Shown here piece after piece: positions 13,781 through 26,262 of a DNA stretch of 64,000 nucleotides; position 1 is the stretch's first letter, and every line of letters begins with the position of its first letter. Location: assembly GCF_030867095.1 (NCBI RefSeq), contig NC_081824.1, positions 235,874,719 through 235,938,718 on the forward strand, written 5' to 3'. Source of the stretch: Alligator mississippiensis (Eukaryota > Chordata > Crocodylia > Alligatoridae). The position numbers and the translations under genes are program-made. A model generated the notes under the pieces. That model was not told where the DNA came from. It did not search any database and was given only the letters and a program-made list of their open reading frames with translations.

Positions 13781-14040
13781 TATGGCATACAACAAAGCAT
13801 TGATCACTTCAAGCAAACTTACTTCACTAGGGAGGCAGATATTTGAGAGAAACAAAGGGAAAGAGCTCTAACCCAACATCACCAGGATCTACTCCTTTGT
13901 CCCTGATCTGTTTACCATGTCTGCAGTTGAACATGTAGAACTTGGATTGGCCTCCTCGGTCATCTACAGATTCACCAATTACTTCCCTGTTTACTGGAAG
14001 ACTGTCATCTTCTCATCAAAGGACTGCAGACAACTAGTGT

Positions 14041-15489
14041 TTTACCCTCATTTCACACTAGGTACAGGGTAGCGAAACATCAGTGTTTGACTGATACCGC
14101 TCACCCCAAAAGCATGGCCTGCTTTCTGGCCTCAGTAAATTGATACCTGCACAGGGATTCAGTGAATGCTTTGTGTTATTAGTTAGGTCATAGTTCCTCC
14201 CCCGCAGGTTATGTTTAAATTCTTGTAATTTCTCTAAATGCACTTAAGTTCTTTAGATGCACTGATAATGGTGTGAACAAAATAGAAACTATGCAAGGCT
14301 CTCAAAAGGCAAAACTATAACCATGTACCCCACAAGCCAGACACACTCATCTAGTGCCTCCAGTGTCCCCTGAATGACATGACTTCTCCAGCTTACATAT
14401 TATTTGTGGTGGAGAAGGAAACATTTGCCCTTTGGATAAGAACTTATAACCAGGTTTGCTATCCAACCTTCCAGCCCCCTGGCTAAATATTTCAATCTTA
14501 GCAACTTGCTTCTGCTTTGGGTGGGTGGGAGATTGCTGAGAGGTTTTTTTCCCCCTTCTTTCTTTTTTGTTTCCATTTTTATCTCTTTAGAGATTTTTTC
14601 ATTTCCTTTTTTAAAAATAGTCTTTGAGACATTAAATTGGGAACATTTCTTGAGTAGGTTACAGTGCTGGAAACACTATCTAAATGAATCTATCTATTTC
14701 TGCTACAGGCTGGGAGGAAACAGAGGCAGTGTGCGTATTATTGTTATGTCTATTTTTAAATGCTTGGGTGGCACTCAGATACAGCAGTGAGGGGTCCGTG
14801 TATGTACCTAAAAAGAAAGTTAGTTCTCAGCATTTTCCAGAAGGGGCAGAGCTGAGGTACAACCACAATAGATAGGTGTGATCTTGCCTCCAAAGTTTCA
14901 GAGGGAAAAGCGGGGGAGGGAGGGGAAGGCAAACTGAGTGCTAGGAAGAATTATGCCAAGAAGAGAAATTCTCAAGACACAACAGATTTGGTGACAGAAC
15001 TTAAAAATAAAATTATGACTCCATCTTCTCTGACTAGGTGTTGTGTGACAACGTATGTCATTAACTTGCAGAAAAGTTGTTTTACCCTGGTAAAATTTAC
15101 TTCCACAGGGAAGTGCTAGTGGTCAACTGTATACTTGCAAAATGATGCTGACACTAGGATAAATATAAACAGGACTTCAAAGCTCCTGAGAACTTGTCCC
15201 TTTCCCTTTGACGTTGCAGGCACTGATATATTAAAGCACATTTCTGAGTAATAAAGAAGGATGCAGAGAAGTGGGATTACCCATTTTAGCAGAGAAAACT
15301 GCTTCTTCCTTTTAGAACAGGAGAAGTCATAATACCCTCAGGATTTACTGTATCATGCAAATCTCCCATTCCTAAATCAGTCAGCTGGGTAGCTCCTCTC
15401 AGGGCCACCATGGAATTGTGCCCAGCTGTTCCAGAGATGCCCCAAAGGTTGTTGAGCATGCATGGAGAGATTTATGGGCTCTTCAAGGC
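14041..15489. other. Intergenic DNA, no gene recognised
   Basis: This is AT-rich sequence with a T-rich tract at 14546-14630 and no recognisable gene. The open frame 14506..14790 is built largely from that T-rich tract (poly-Phe/Ser/Leu) and is not credible as a protein. No repeat was identified with confidence. Confidence 0.5.
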
Positions 15490-15673
15490 CAGGGTGGCCA
15501 TCATAGAGGACATTCTGGTTTTCTGCTACTCTGTCCTCTGTTGTTACAAAACCCAATGCCTTTATGTCCTCTCTTTTTCTCTTCAACAGAAAAAGAAGGG
15601 ACATAAAGGTATCCAATTTTGTATCAATAGAGGACAGAGGATAACTGGACTGTCCTCTATGATGGTCACCCTA
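15490..15673. mobile_element. Foldback MITE, hAT-like, with perfect 8-bp target duplication
   Basis: The element begins CAGGGTGGCCATCATAGAGG and ends with the near-exact reverse complement, CCTCTATGATGGTCACCCTA. The two halves pair along almost their whole length: CCTTTATGTCC near 15570 faces GGACATAAAGG near 15600, leaving a loop of about seven bases near 15588. TTCAAGGC occurs immediately on both sides (15482-15489 and 15674-15681). An 8-bp target duplication with CAGGG-type ends is the hallmark of hAT-class transposons, so I infer a non-autonomous hAT. It carries no protein-coding capacity. A chance open frame, 15410..15907, runs across it. Confidence 0.85.
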
Positions 15674-15682
15674 TTCAAGGCC

Positions 15683-15695
15683 CACACACACACAC

Positions 15696-15730
<35 letters not shown>

Positions 15731-15736
15731 TGTATA
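15683..15736. repeat. (CA)n-(TG)n microsatellite
   Basis: A CA dinucleotide run turns through ATATG directly into a TG run of about 14 units, so the two parts are mutually complementary and could form a hairpin or cruciform. It starts two bases after the target duplication of the foldback element. Confidence 0.95.
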
Positions 15737-15739
15737 CAT

Positions 15740-18700
15740 ATACTTGCTAGCTATAATGTAGATGGCCCAAGTACCAATGGCAGTGAAGATGCAGCAGCAT
15801 GGACTTCAGCACCAACTATACCAACCTGTTGGGTCCTTGAGTATCTGCTGTGGAGTCAAGTCTATCAAGTCTTGAGAGGTGAGTCTATGGCTTCACTGGC
15901 TACCTAGATTAAAGCTACACTCATATCCCTGGTTGCAGTATAGGCATACCCTAATGAGAGGATAATGATAATGCGGAATGGTCTAAAATGCCAACAGTAT
16001 GCAGGGTACCCTCAAGTCCATATCACTTTCATATCCGTTACACAAAGCATGAGTTCTGTTCTCCAGATTTTGACTGAGATCAGCAAATGGCCCAGAAGCA
16101 GAAGCTCAGAAAGAAGGAATCACTTGGAAGAATTCACTACTTCTGTCATATCACCCTGACCTGAGACAGCCTGCCCTCAGACCTGTGAAACAGTCCAGAG
16201 TCAGTGTCCTGCTGAACTCCTTGCTGCTTCTGGATACCCAGTAGCCAGAACCATGAGAAACACTGTTTTAAGCATACAACTGATGAGATGCCAGTTCCCT
16301 CTTCTGGCTCATCCCCACTCTTCAAGAGCAAATTCCAAACCTGATAAAGATCATTCACCTGTCACCTATTCCTGGGTAAAAATTACAACAAATGACTGAT
16401 AAGCAAGTAAGACCAGGTAGACATGTTCACAATATATACCATATTAATCTCTGGTCTAACTTGCCAGCGTCATGACTGTATAGCACTAATAAAGACACAG
16501 ATAGTATACATAAAGAATGAGCTACAGGGATCTGCTTTTTGGGTGTCTCTGGGTGAAGGACCAAGCATCATTCAGAATTTTTATCTATTTGATTAAAAGC
16601 AGCAACTTGACCTGTTTTGCAAGCAAAGTGCCTGGAACATTACAAACCCAAGGAGCAGTTTTAACTGGCACCAGGACATTTCCATTCAAGGTATTGTTCA
16701 TAAGACACAGCTATTTATTCTCAATCTATTAGCTATTTTTTCTTTCCAGGGCCCGATGGGATCTTAAATGCCAGGCAGAGTTCCACCATTATGCATCCTG
16801 TGGTGCATGTGCTTCAAAGGACAGTGGCAAGGGCCTGATCCAAAGGCCACTTGGCATATTAGATATATCAGCAGCTGGCTAAAGGAAGTGAGCGAACAAA
16901 GAAAGTATTCCTCAAATGCGCTATACTGCGTGAAAACTTCATCCCCATCTCTTAACGTTCTCCTCTAATGTTTCTCCAGCCTGAACTGGGAGAAAATGAG
17001 AGAGTTTATATCACTGGTAGCTATAAACTGTTCCCATGGATTACTGCCAAATGCCAAAGTCTCTTGTTCTTTGAGATTCCCTTCTTAGGAAGGTCTAAAA
17101 TCTTAGTGCCAAAGATATTGTTTTGTTTGACTACAGTTAACAAAGTGATTCAGTTCAATGTATTCTGTCATACTGAAATGCTGATTGTTAGCACTGGGAA
17201 AAATTATCCAGAAAGAGACACAATATAGCTGACAATAATTTATTTAAAGCAATTGCTTTCTCTCCATTCTGAAGCTAAGATAACTTCCCTTTGGAAGTGA
17301 TTAGTGTTCATACCGTGATACTAAATGAATCCACACTGCTAGAACAATGCTTCGGTTTGAATGCAAATCCAGCTGGAAATGGTAACGAAAAAGAAAACTG
17401 ACAAACAGAAGATCAAAATTCTGAACATTTGTCTTTAATGTAACTATTAAAGGAAATTAAAGCTAATTATTCCATTCAAAATTACATTCATCCTCCTGCT
17501 GTTTCTTTCTTGAGAAATGGTTTCTGCTTTACCAACAATATAAATGCAAAGTTATCCAAGGAGTTAGCGCTTATCTCAAGGCCCTCCTTCTAAGGGTTTG
17601 CTTTTGAGCTACCATTTCTTCATTTTAATAATCCCATCAGCACATTACTTTTCCCTGTTTCTTTGTGGGGCTCAATGCCAAGTCGTAGTTGCTAAAGTAC
17701 TGCATGGTAAATGATTTGACTGCAAAACCTATATTTCCACAATGATACTTAGCTATTGTCAGCCTAGTATGGTCTTCTTCAAAGAGCCCTTTCCCAAACC
17801 TTAGAGAGGGTGAATCCTTCTGAATGGTAGTCCCTTACAGCTAGAGGCCAGATTTCTTCTTGAATCATGAAGTTGACATTCATTAGCCTGTTTCAATATG
17901 TCATACATTTCCAGAGCTGAACAGTGCTTCTGTTACAGACCACTCTCCATTCTTTGGCAGGTCTGGAAATCAATGATTCCTGGCTCATTGAATCTGCCTG
18001 TATCTTGCACAAATTAGCTATCTTGCTCAGTCAGACCAAGAGTTTTCTCATGACTGTAGAAATGAAGAAATGACCTTGCAACTATCACAGTACATGAACA
18101 GAACATGGGTTTTGCACACTGTGCTAGTTCAAGCAACTTCTAGAGGGATTCTTATAACACCCTTTTAATTGCAGGCATCTAATTCATTATGAATTTGGTT
18201 TTTCAGAGTCAAACATTTTTGCTCCGTTTCCCCAATTAATAGGCTCCACACTTGGTCTTGTTAACTTGTCTGTATCTTGTCTGTTGCAAGGCTCTCTGTC
18301 TATGCAGCATATTAGCTGCTTTGAAGTCAATCTCAACTCCTTTCTCACAATGCATTGTGAGTTCTATATCCTAAAACCCTTTCAAATGCTCTACAATGTA
18401 TTTACCTATCTGCAATGCTTTTCTAAAATGGTACAGATTGGAAGGAGCCAAGTACTTTTGTTTTATGCTGACAAGAGGAAGTGTAGCAGACATGGAACTG
18501 GGGCAGGAGAAAATGTCATTCCTTTATTAAGCCCTTTAAATTGGAAAAATCTTTCTTTTATCCACAGTTGAAGCACATAAAACATCAGAGCTTTGCACAA
18601 TGCTCAAAGCCAAAACAAGTCTTTCTCCTTCACTTGTTCTTTCTACCATTTTGACCCATATAGACTGGAATGATTTTCCTCCCTCTATTTTGAAGCAGAA

Positions 18701-19434
18701 GAGCAACAAACAGAGGAGAAGGGAGCACAAAAGGACTGATATTATCCTCAGTGCTAAGCCAGCTGAAGTCAGTCAGAGGAATCCCAACATTACTCTGCCT
18801 CTCTAAAGCCTGCATTTTCCAGTGGTTCCAGTTGCCTTTTGATGTAGGTTACAAAGGTTTTGAACTGAATTAAAATGCATGAAGACTGTTAACATGGCAT
18901 ACACCCCATCACTAGCCATCCTTTTGCATTTGCTGAGGAGTAATTGGCCAGTTGCTGCCCAGGACTAAAATAAGGTCACCCAAACTCCAATTTGTCCATG
19001 CCCAACAGCTTACATGATTGCTGGAAAGTACTGCAGGGGCAATGAGGGTGGAGCCCTCTATCTTCAGCCTAGCCACATGTTAGGAAAGAAGGCAGTCTGT
19101 ACCTACTCCTGCAGCCTGAGACTAGATCTGTCTAAGGACACTTTCAGCTTCCAAAGCACCTGCACAAAGGGAAGGAGACCCTTTCAGACTGTCCCTGCCC
19201 TTTCAGCACAACACTGTCCTGTGTCCAGCCATGGCAAGTGTCCAGTCCTGCCACCAAGCAAGTTGGGATCTTTGGCTTTTAAGTGGGGAAAGAAGGATGC
19301 CCTGCCCTTGCTTGTGGACTGGCACAAACACCCTCCACAGCAGAACCTCCAGGCTCCTCTAGAATGGAAAGGAAGGAAGAAAGAGATTTCAGTGATTGCT
19401 CTGGTTAGCTCCATCTGGAATGACTTAGTAGACA
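15740..19434. other. Intergenic DNA, no gene recognised
   Basis: The sequence is AT-rich and mostly unique-looking. The 148-codon frame 19014..19460 (+) and 101-codon frame 18266..18571 (+) lack motifs and overlap similar frames on the other strand. I recognise no transposon with certainty between 15740 and 19434. Confidence 0.5.
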
Positions 19435-19684
19435 CAGGGCATCTCTACATGTGCGTTTAAATGTGCAATAACCTATTTTACTGTACATTAAAGCACCAGG
19501 TACAAAAACATTCAATTACTCTAATGTGCAGTCTACTGAACATTAAATATCACTTTAAAAATGTGTGTTTTCAGTACTGCGCATTAGGAAAGCCTAATGC
19601 TCATTTATTTAGTACCTCACATTAGAGGTACTAAATTTAATGAGCATTAGGAAAAGCACATTAATGCATGTATAGACATGCCTA
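19435..19684. mobile_element. Inverted-repeat transposon, GGGCATGTCTACA family
   Basis: The left end reads CAGGGCATCTCTACATGTGC and the right end is GCATGTATAGACATGCCTA; the reverse complement of the right end matches the left with few differences. Inside is a second hairpin at about 19592-19652, with CCTAATGCTCATTTATTTAG facing its complement around a short loop. The element is about 250 bp and non-coding. The ends resemble hAT ends, but I could not find a clean 8-bp flanking duplication. Related copies are at 24986, 35287 and probably 37836. Confidence 0.75.
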
Positions 19685-22616
19685 CAGAAATAGTAAGTCT
19701 AGATTTAGCCATTCAAAGTGGCTTGGTTTTTCCCAAGAAGTTCCCAGCTGTTATCAGTGACTTTTAGGGGAGAAGCTAAGTCCTCAACACTTCTGAAAAT
19801 TGCATAACTTAGCCTATTACTCACATACATACCACCTTCAGCTTTTCCCCCTGAAACCAGCCCTCCAAAGTTGGGTTGTGTGCCTCAAATGGGAAGGCCA
19901 ATTTCTCTGCCAGAATTGAAGCATAGTGACACAGTAATGGTTGTCGGGGCTATCCTTTCCCACCCAGGGAGAGAGGGATGGTGCACAATTTAGCATAACA
20001 AATAGGTTTAACTCTCTTCTAGCCACTTCGTATTGACAGTAATTTTTGGCTGAGCAGCCAAAAGTTGCTGCCGATGAGGAAGTTGCTGTGAGCAGATTAA
20101 AACTGTAGCTTTTGCCTTAGCAGCAATGGTCAGGATTAAGCAATTGGTCAGGATCTAGTCCTGACTCTGAAACAAGCTTTTTTCTTCATTCTGCCTTCCC
20201 AAAACAAGGTGCGTGTTTTATCTGGGGGCATGTGGCACACAAGAAAAATACCATAATGCCAACACTGGGGGCTTGAAGCCTAAAATGAGGCACCCACACT
20301 TGAAAATCTTGGCCATGGTATTTCACTGGACCTGGAGCCTCACCAGAGGCACCAAGAGGTAATAGAGTGGAGCTGGCCTCTGGAGTGGAGATTTTTTAAT
20401 TCTCTGAGACAAGCAGGTATCAAGATCCTGGATTCTGTAAAGTGAGGAAGAGTGTAAGTACTTGATGGTTAAACAAGGTGTGGGGTGGGGGGATTCAAAT
20501 GTGCAAGAAGCCCTGAGAGTATAAAGTATATGTATGTATATTTATTATTGCTGATATGTGGGAACCTATTTTTTTATGAGAACTGCAAATTATAAACTAA
20601 GTGTAGTAAGCTTTGAGGGAATGGCAGAAAATTTTTGTCCCCATTGTACAGAATTGCTTTAGCTTTTTTCCTGCGTCAGCCAATTTTGTTGCATATGATT
20701 TTTTTTGTAAATGAAGTATCCATAGGTTTGACAGCGGGAGGATCCAATGATCTTATTGAATTTGATTGAAGAAAGCTTTCTGCCTCCATCCTTATTTTGC
20801 TTAAAGAAAGGCAAAACCAGCAAGTAAACTTTCGAAAACCTAGCATAACTAATATTTTTCTGATGGCAAGTACAGTATTGTTTCCTCTGGGACTGACAAG
20901 TCCTTACTTATTTAAAGCATGGTACGCATAATTTAGCTTAGCCTTTCCTCTTTCTTATTATAACACATAGCTTGCTCTTTTAGCCTTTCCTCTCAAATCA
21001 TGCCTGGTTCATTGACCCACACCAGACTATCAATCAAAGAGACATGGAGACGTAATTAAATGTCATGGAAAATCCCTACAATTTAATCTTCCAAGAAAAG
21101 ACTAAAATTAATTGAGCATCATTGTTCCATCTGTTTTCTTCATGTTGATTCTGTGTGTGTTAAGCTTGCAAGAGAAGAAATGCACAAGACGGGACTATGT
21201 AGGAGAACTGCTTGTCTTGGTCTTAATCAGGAAGCGTGTGCTAATTTTAGAAGCTCAAAAGAACAAAAGATGCAATCATACCATGTACATGACACTGGTT
21301 ACATTAGCAAGAAGGAAAGCTCTATTTATTTTTCCCTGACGACAATTTAACTTCAGAAAACACTTGGATGGTTTTTCTTAATAATTATAGCATTTGACAA
21401 TTAAGTAGAAGATTAAGCCCTGAAAATAAACATAGAAGCTCTCAGAATCATCCTTTGGGGGACTAATGCAATAAGAGGTTGATTCACCGTTTATTTGTGG
21501 TTGGAGAGGGACATTAAGTTTATGAGTTTAACTGGTTTCCTGAATGAAAAGTAAGTATCTTAAATTCAATTTTTTTCTGCTTGCACAAACCTTAAGTGTT
21601 GATATAAATTAATAAAATTTCACAAAATTCAAGATCTCAGGTGATATTCCCATCTGCATTTCACTTAGTTTTGCGAAAGGGAGATGCCATAAATTAAGAA
21701 CCAGAGAACTTAAACCCTTGATTTAAAAGGAAAATTGTTGAGCAGAAATTGAAAACTGTAGAGGTGAATACCATGGTTTATTGACCGTGGAATAAATACT
21801 GAACTTTGCTATGCTTTACTTAATCTGGTATTTATCACAAAAATGTTGATAGTCACTGAAAGAAGTCAGTAATATCTCTGTTGTTATGTAGTATCTAAAC
21901 ATTTTCATCCAAATGTTGAGACCTCTCCACAATGGCTATGATGCATAAAGTGCAACAACCTGTTTGATATAGGTTTTCTAATTGTTGTTCTCATTTATTT
22001 GTATTGCTCCAGAACCTAAGATATCTGGTCAGAGATCAGCCTTCTGCCAGGCTAGGGTCACACTAAGGGGCAAAACTTGCAGCCCCTGTTCACATGAACA
22101 GGATCAATGACTCCAGTGGACATATTTATCTAAGTAAAGGCTGCCTGGTCTGACCATAATATTCTACAGGGGAGATAAGTCAAGGGGAAAAACAAGATTT
22201 CTGATGAATCAGTCACAAAGCAGAGATTTGCATTGAAAATCAAATTGGTTAATAGTTTTGTTAGTTGTTGAAACTTACAAATTCCTCAAACAAATGCTCT
22301 AGCTAATCATGAGGCTTGATTTACTTCTTCTGCACTTTGCAGTTTTGCTTGTAATAAACTGATAACTTTCCTCAGGTATTTGCACTACTGCTGAATGGCA
22401 AATTGTTAAGGAGCCTACCTACTTTTGAGAGAGGCTACTGAACTTCTGGGTGAGCAGAAGTACCTTTTCAAACATACAAAAAGAAGCTGCTCCCTGCACA
22501 TGCAGTTTGGAGCCTGAAAGTTTGGGACTTCAGTAAAAAATGCTGTGCCTTTTTTTTTTACCATAATGTACAGTGCATCAGGTAGAGCTGATTCACTAAC
22601 TGTTATTTCTTAAGTA
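19685..22616. other. Intergenic DNA, AT-rich, no gene recognised
   Basis: No gene is recognisable. The part from 20500 to 22000 is AT-rich and low in recognisable repeats. A weak match to the GTGCTAGGCRCTGTAC-type interspersed repeat (TTTATTTGTATTGCTCCAG) is at about 21978-22075. The open frame 21112..21339 has a leucine-rich start but no known domain. Confidence 0.45.
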
Positions 22617-23150
22617 TAGGATCATAGGAAAGAAGGGCCGGAAGGGACCTCATAAGGTCATCTAGTCTAATCCCTGCTCAAGGAAGGATCATCCCCAACT
22701 AAACCATCCCAGCCAAGTGTCTGTCTAACCTGCTTTTGAAAGTTTCCAAGGATGGAGATTCCACAGCTTCTGTAGGTAGCCTGTTTCAAAGCCTGATCAC
22801 CTTCATAATCAGAAAGTTCCTCCTAATCTCTAACCTAAATTTTCCCTGCTGAAGGTTGCATCCATTGCTTCTAGCCCTGTCCCCTATAGCTACAGAGAAA
22901 AGCATTTCCATTCTCTTTATAATCACCTTTCAGGTATTTGAAAACTGTTATCAAATCCCCACTCAGTCTTCTCTTCTGCAGGATAAATAACCCTAGGTCT
23001 TTCAGCCTTTCTTCATAGATCTTGTCTCCCACCCAGGTCCCTAATGATTTTTGTTGCCCTGCTCTGGACTCTTTCCAAACTGTCCATGTCCTTCTTGAAG
23101 TGTGGGGCCCAAAACTGAATTTAGTACTCCAGGTGAGGTTTTCATAATAC
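22617..23150 (-). mobile_element. CR1 LINE relic, 3' portion
   Basis: The 3' tail is at the left (GGATCATAGGAAAGAAGG followed by GGAAGGGACCTCATAAGG and ATCTAGTCTAATCCCTGC, all reverse complement of CR1). Further right, a - strand frame at 22871..23185 carries [20 protein letters not shown], the conserved C-terminus of CR1 ORF2 after the RT domain. The copy is truncated at its 5' end near 23150 and has internal decay. It is an older copy than the one at 47320. Confidence 0.88.
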
Positions 23151-24597
23151 AAATGTAGTTCTGTGCAAACAAAGAAATAATCCATGGTCCCTGATCTGCA
23201 AAGCTTTCACTCAAGCTTCATCCTGGTTTCAGTTCACCATCTCTTTCATGTTTCCTGGGCAGTGTAAATTCTCAGTCCCATGGGAGGTAAGGATACCACC
23301 AGTTAAGGATCTGTCCAACGGGTCTTTAAAAAGGGCAGGGAACTTATTTCCTTTCTTGGAGTCTGATGTCACCAAGTGCTGAACCCCTTCAACTCTTGCT
23401 GAAATGAACAGGACTTGAGAATGCTCAGGATTGTGCAGGATCCAACCTATGGACAAGAATATCCTTAAATACATTAGCTTTGGCAATCATTGTTCCTTCT
23501 TGAAACCTTCTGTATCTGCACTGTCCTGAAGCTATCTCAGGTTCCAGACCCAATCATACCACACGTTGCCCACTGTCGGGGCCATGCTGAGATCACGCAA
23601 TAGTCCTTAGACTGCTAGATTCACAATACCAAAATGAACACTGGTTAATTTGTGATAGGATAATTCTCTATGGTTTAATTTGTCATTTTTCAGATTCCCC
23701 ACCAGCACAATTTTCTGGACATCTGTCAGAAGAGTAATACAACCACACATAAGATGTTGAGCAAATTCCTAACTTCTGTGGAGTACAACTTTCTGTTTCA
23801 GAAAGTTGAGAATTAAATTAGGGGATTATCTGTCTTGAATCTTGTCCTAACCAATAGGGAAGAACTGGCTGAGGATGTGAAGGAGGACAGGAAACTTGGG
23901 AGGAAATGACTGCAACAATATGATCAAATTCACAATCCTGAGATGAGGAAAGCATTATGTCAGTAAAGCTAGGATGCCAGATTTCAAAAAGGTGGATTTC
24001 AACCAACTTAAGGAGGTTGTAGGCAGGGTGCCATGGGAAGACAAAATGAAGTATAAAATTGCCCAGGAGAGCCAGAAGCTTTTAGAAGGCATAATATTGG
24101 AACAAGAGGCATTCCAACACAGTGGAAGCACAAGAGGAATGGCACCAGACCAATGTGACCAGACCAATAAGGATGCCTCAAATGCAAAAGGAAAACAAAC
24201 AGGCAATGGAAAGATGGATAGGTCACCAACAAGCATATCAGAAAACAGCAAGAATTTCCAGGGACAAAATCAGGAAGGCAAAGGTAAAAAATTAGCTTCA
24301 CCTGGTGAGGGCAATTAAAGCCAACAATAAGAACTTCTATAAATAAGTCGACCAGAAAAGAAAGACGCTGTGGGTCCACTGTTAAATAGCCAGGGTGAGC
24401 TCTTTTCACAGAGATCCTCAAGACCTTTTCATAAAGAAATTGGAGAAATGTTCGCTAGACAAAAGTACAGCAAGGTGGATAGACACAGGCTCAATAGCCA
24501 CAAGCAAAGGGTAATTCTAAATAGATCCATGTCAGAATGTCAGGAGGTTTCAAATGGAGTCCCACAGAGGTCTGTCCTGGGCTAGCTGCTGTTCAAT

Positions 24598-24985
24598 GTG
24601 TTTATTAATGATACGGATGCTGGACTAGAGAGCTGCTTGAGCAAATCTGCAGATGACGTGAAACTGAGAATGATTGTGAATACACTGGAAGACAGAAGTG
24701 TAACTCTGAAGGATCTTGACAAATTGGAAAGTTCAGCTGGAGCTAACAGGATGAAACTCAATGCTGACAAATGCAATGTGCTACACTTTGGGAAGAATAA
24801 TCAAAAACACAAATACAGAATGGAAGACAACTGGCTAGATGGCAGCTCTATGGAAGAGGATGTGGAAGCCTTGGTGGATCACAGACTCAGTATGAGTCTG
24901 CAGTGTGATTCAGCTGCTCAAATGGCAGATGTGATTCTGGGCTACATCAGTAGGAACATTAGATGCGAGATACAAGAGGTGATTG
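24598..24985 (+). pseudogene. CR1 ORF2 reverse transcriptase C-terminal fragment
   Basis: This is the best preserved piece of the old CR1. The frame starts with FINDTDAGLES and continues through SADDVKLRM (the catalytic FADD box with F changed to S) and MKLNADKCNVLHFGKNN, the thumb signature. It then runs to the DHRLSMSLQCD region and VILGYISRNI. The next expected segment (EVILPLYxALVR) begins at 24976 with QEVI and is then cut by the inverted-repeat insertion, resuming at about 25251 as LYLALAR-like sequence. There is no function beyond the fossil. Confidence 0.8.
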
Positions 24986-25250
24986 CAGCCACGTTTACAC
25001 GAGACACCGACTATGCAGTAGCCCATGACTACTGCACAATAGCATCACGTGGCAGGAAGCGTGATGCAATGCTGCTGCACAGTAGTCACAAGCTACTACA
25101 CAGTCAGCATCACAGAGAAGCCATTCCTTGACATGACTGTGCAGTAACTCTGGTCACTGTGCAGTCATTTAGTACTTGTGTTTATAGATACTAAATGACT
25201 GCTCAGTGACAACTGTGCTGTCAACTTCTCATGTAGACATGGACAGTGTC
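24986..25250. mobile_element. Inverted-repeat transposon inserted in CR1 relic
   Basis: The left end CAGCCACGTTTACACGAGAC pairs with the right end TCTCATGTAGACATGG. Inside are several degenerate copies of the ACTRTGCAGTAG-type palindromic word that is also repeated in the 35287 element. The CR1 frame upstream (QEVI) and downstream (LYLALAR-like) joins well when this block is skipped, which fixes the boundaries to within about ten bases. I see no exact target duplication. Confidence 0.75.
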
Positions 25251-26262
25251 TCTTTACTTGGCACTGGCTAGGTTTCACCTAGACTATTGTGTGCAGTTTT
25301 GGGCTTCACATTTTAAAAAGGATGTGGAGAAGTTAGAGAGGGTCCAGAAATGATAAAAACAATAAAGGACTTGGAAGGCAAGCCATACTGGGGGAGGCTG
25401 AAGGAGCTAGGCATGTACAGCTTGAGGAAAAGGTACTTTAAAAAGGACATAATAGCAGGCTTTAAATACCTAAAGGTCTGCCATAAAGAAAAGGAGGAAC
25501 ACCTTTTCTCTCTTACTGCGAAGAGCAAGACAGAGACCAATTACTTGAAGTTTCAGCAAAGTAGGTTTCAATTGGATATCAGGAAAAATGTCTTTGCTGT
25601 TAGAGCAGTGAGTCAGTGGCATGGGCTGCCTAGGGAAGCTGTGAAATCTTCATCACTGGAGGTGTTCAAGAAGAGGTTGGAAAAGCATTGGTTAAGGATG
25701 CTTCTCTGCTTAGCAGCTTGCCACATGGGGTGAGAAGGATTTTTTTCCCCACCTGTTGCTACTTTTTTCTGCCTTCCTCAAAAGCAGAAAGGTGGTGGCT
25801 GCAGCCAAGGGTAAAAATGCTGACTGAGGTATTCCAAAGGCTCTTGCTGAGACTAAAACCTGGCTAAAGGCTCTGACCCCTCCACTCAGGGCCAGACCAA
25901 TTGCCATGTCTGGGGTCAGAAAGAAACTTTACCCCATGGTAAGGTAAGTATGGCCTGTGGGAGTTTTTTGCTTACTCTGTACCAGGGCGGTAGGTTTCTT
26001 CATTGGATCTCTCTAAAGTGTCCCCTGCAGCCACAGGACACTGACAGCTTTTATCCCCCTGCTTAACTGTGGCAAGTTAGCGTGCTATGACTTGTAGCTG
26101 TGTGACAGCATTGATTGTGTAGTTTTAGTAACAGGTTTGACAAAGATTTGCTTGGCCTGATTTGGATAGGGATCATCCTGCTTCAGGAAGCGGGCTGAAC
26201 TGGATGACCTCCAGAGGTCCCTTTCAACCCTACTTCTCTATGACTTTATGATACCTCCCTAC

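Larger units (their letters stand above)
11957..14040 (+). mobile_element. Non-LTR retrotransposon relic with apurinic endonuclease and RT pieces
   Basis: The relic starts with ATG at 11957, whose translation opens MKFAAWNICSLM, the typical first strand of an APE-type endonuclease. A frame break near 12050 and an A-run at 12129-12143 follow. The endonuclease then continues in 12096..12536 with the ILLGNFN motif at 12375-12395; active elements usually have GDFN, so a catalytic Asp is replaced by Asn. The WMHPDSKHWHLIDYIIV segment follows at 12511-12610. From about 12700 the frame jumps to RT palm sequence (EALWKILMRFRCP). RT tail motifs continue to 13780, and a degenerate CxxC...H zinc-finger-like end lies near 13905-13975. 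Several stops and shifts are present. The domain order matches the family often annotated as craniofacial development protein 2-like; its clade is uncertain. Confidence 0.8.
23690..26262 (+). mobile_element. Old CR1 LINE relic, endonuclease to 3' end, split by a MITE
   Basis: Translation in shifting frames recovers the CR1 ORF2 order. DICQKSNTTTHKM-like endonuclease sequence lies near 23718-23758. It is followed by LNLVLTNREELAEDV near 23834-23880, the linker (24000-24350), the NGVPQRSVLG RT segment near 24552 and FINDTDAGLES with SADD in place of FADD (24601-24660). The C-terminus is then [17 protein letters not shown] (25300) and RLKELGMYSLRKRYFKKDI. The 3' UTR ends with CTGGATGACCTCCAGAGG near 26200. 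The RT fingers and motif A are missing, apparently deleted near 24470. A 265-bp inverted-repeat element interrupts it at 24986-25250, and 25740-26140 may hold other inserted sequence. Many frameshifts and stops mark it as ancient. Confidence 0.85.

Noticed and set aside
15410..15907. 165-codon + strand open frame
   Set aside because: It runs through a foldback MITE and a CA/TG microsatellite (His-Thr and Cys-Val repeats in translation).
19014..19460. 148-codon + strand open frame
   Set aside because: No motif, and it ends inside an inverted-repeat transposon.
24370..24585. Possible small host gene at 71 codons
   Set aside because: Its end (NGVPQRSVLG) is CR1 reverse transcriptase, so it belongs to the old CR1 relic.
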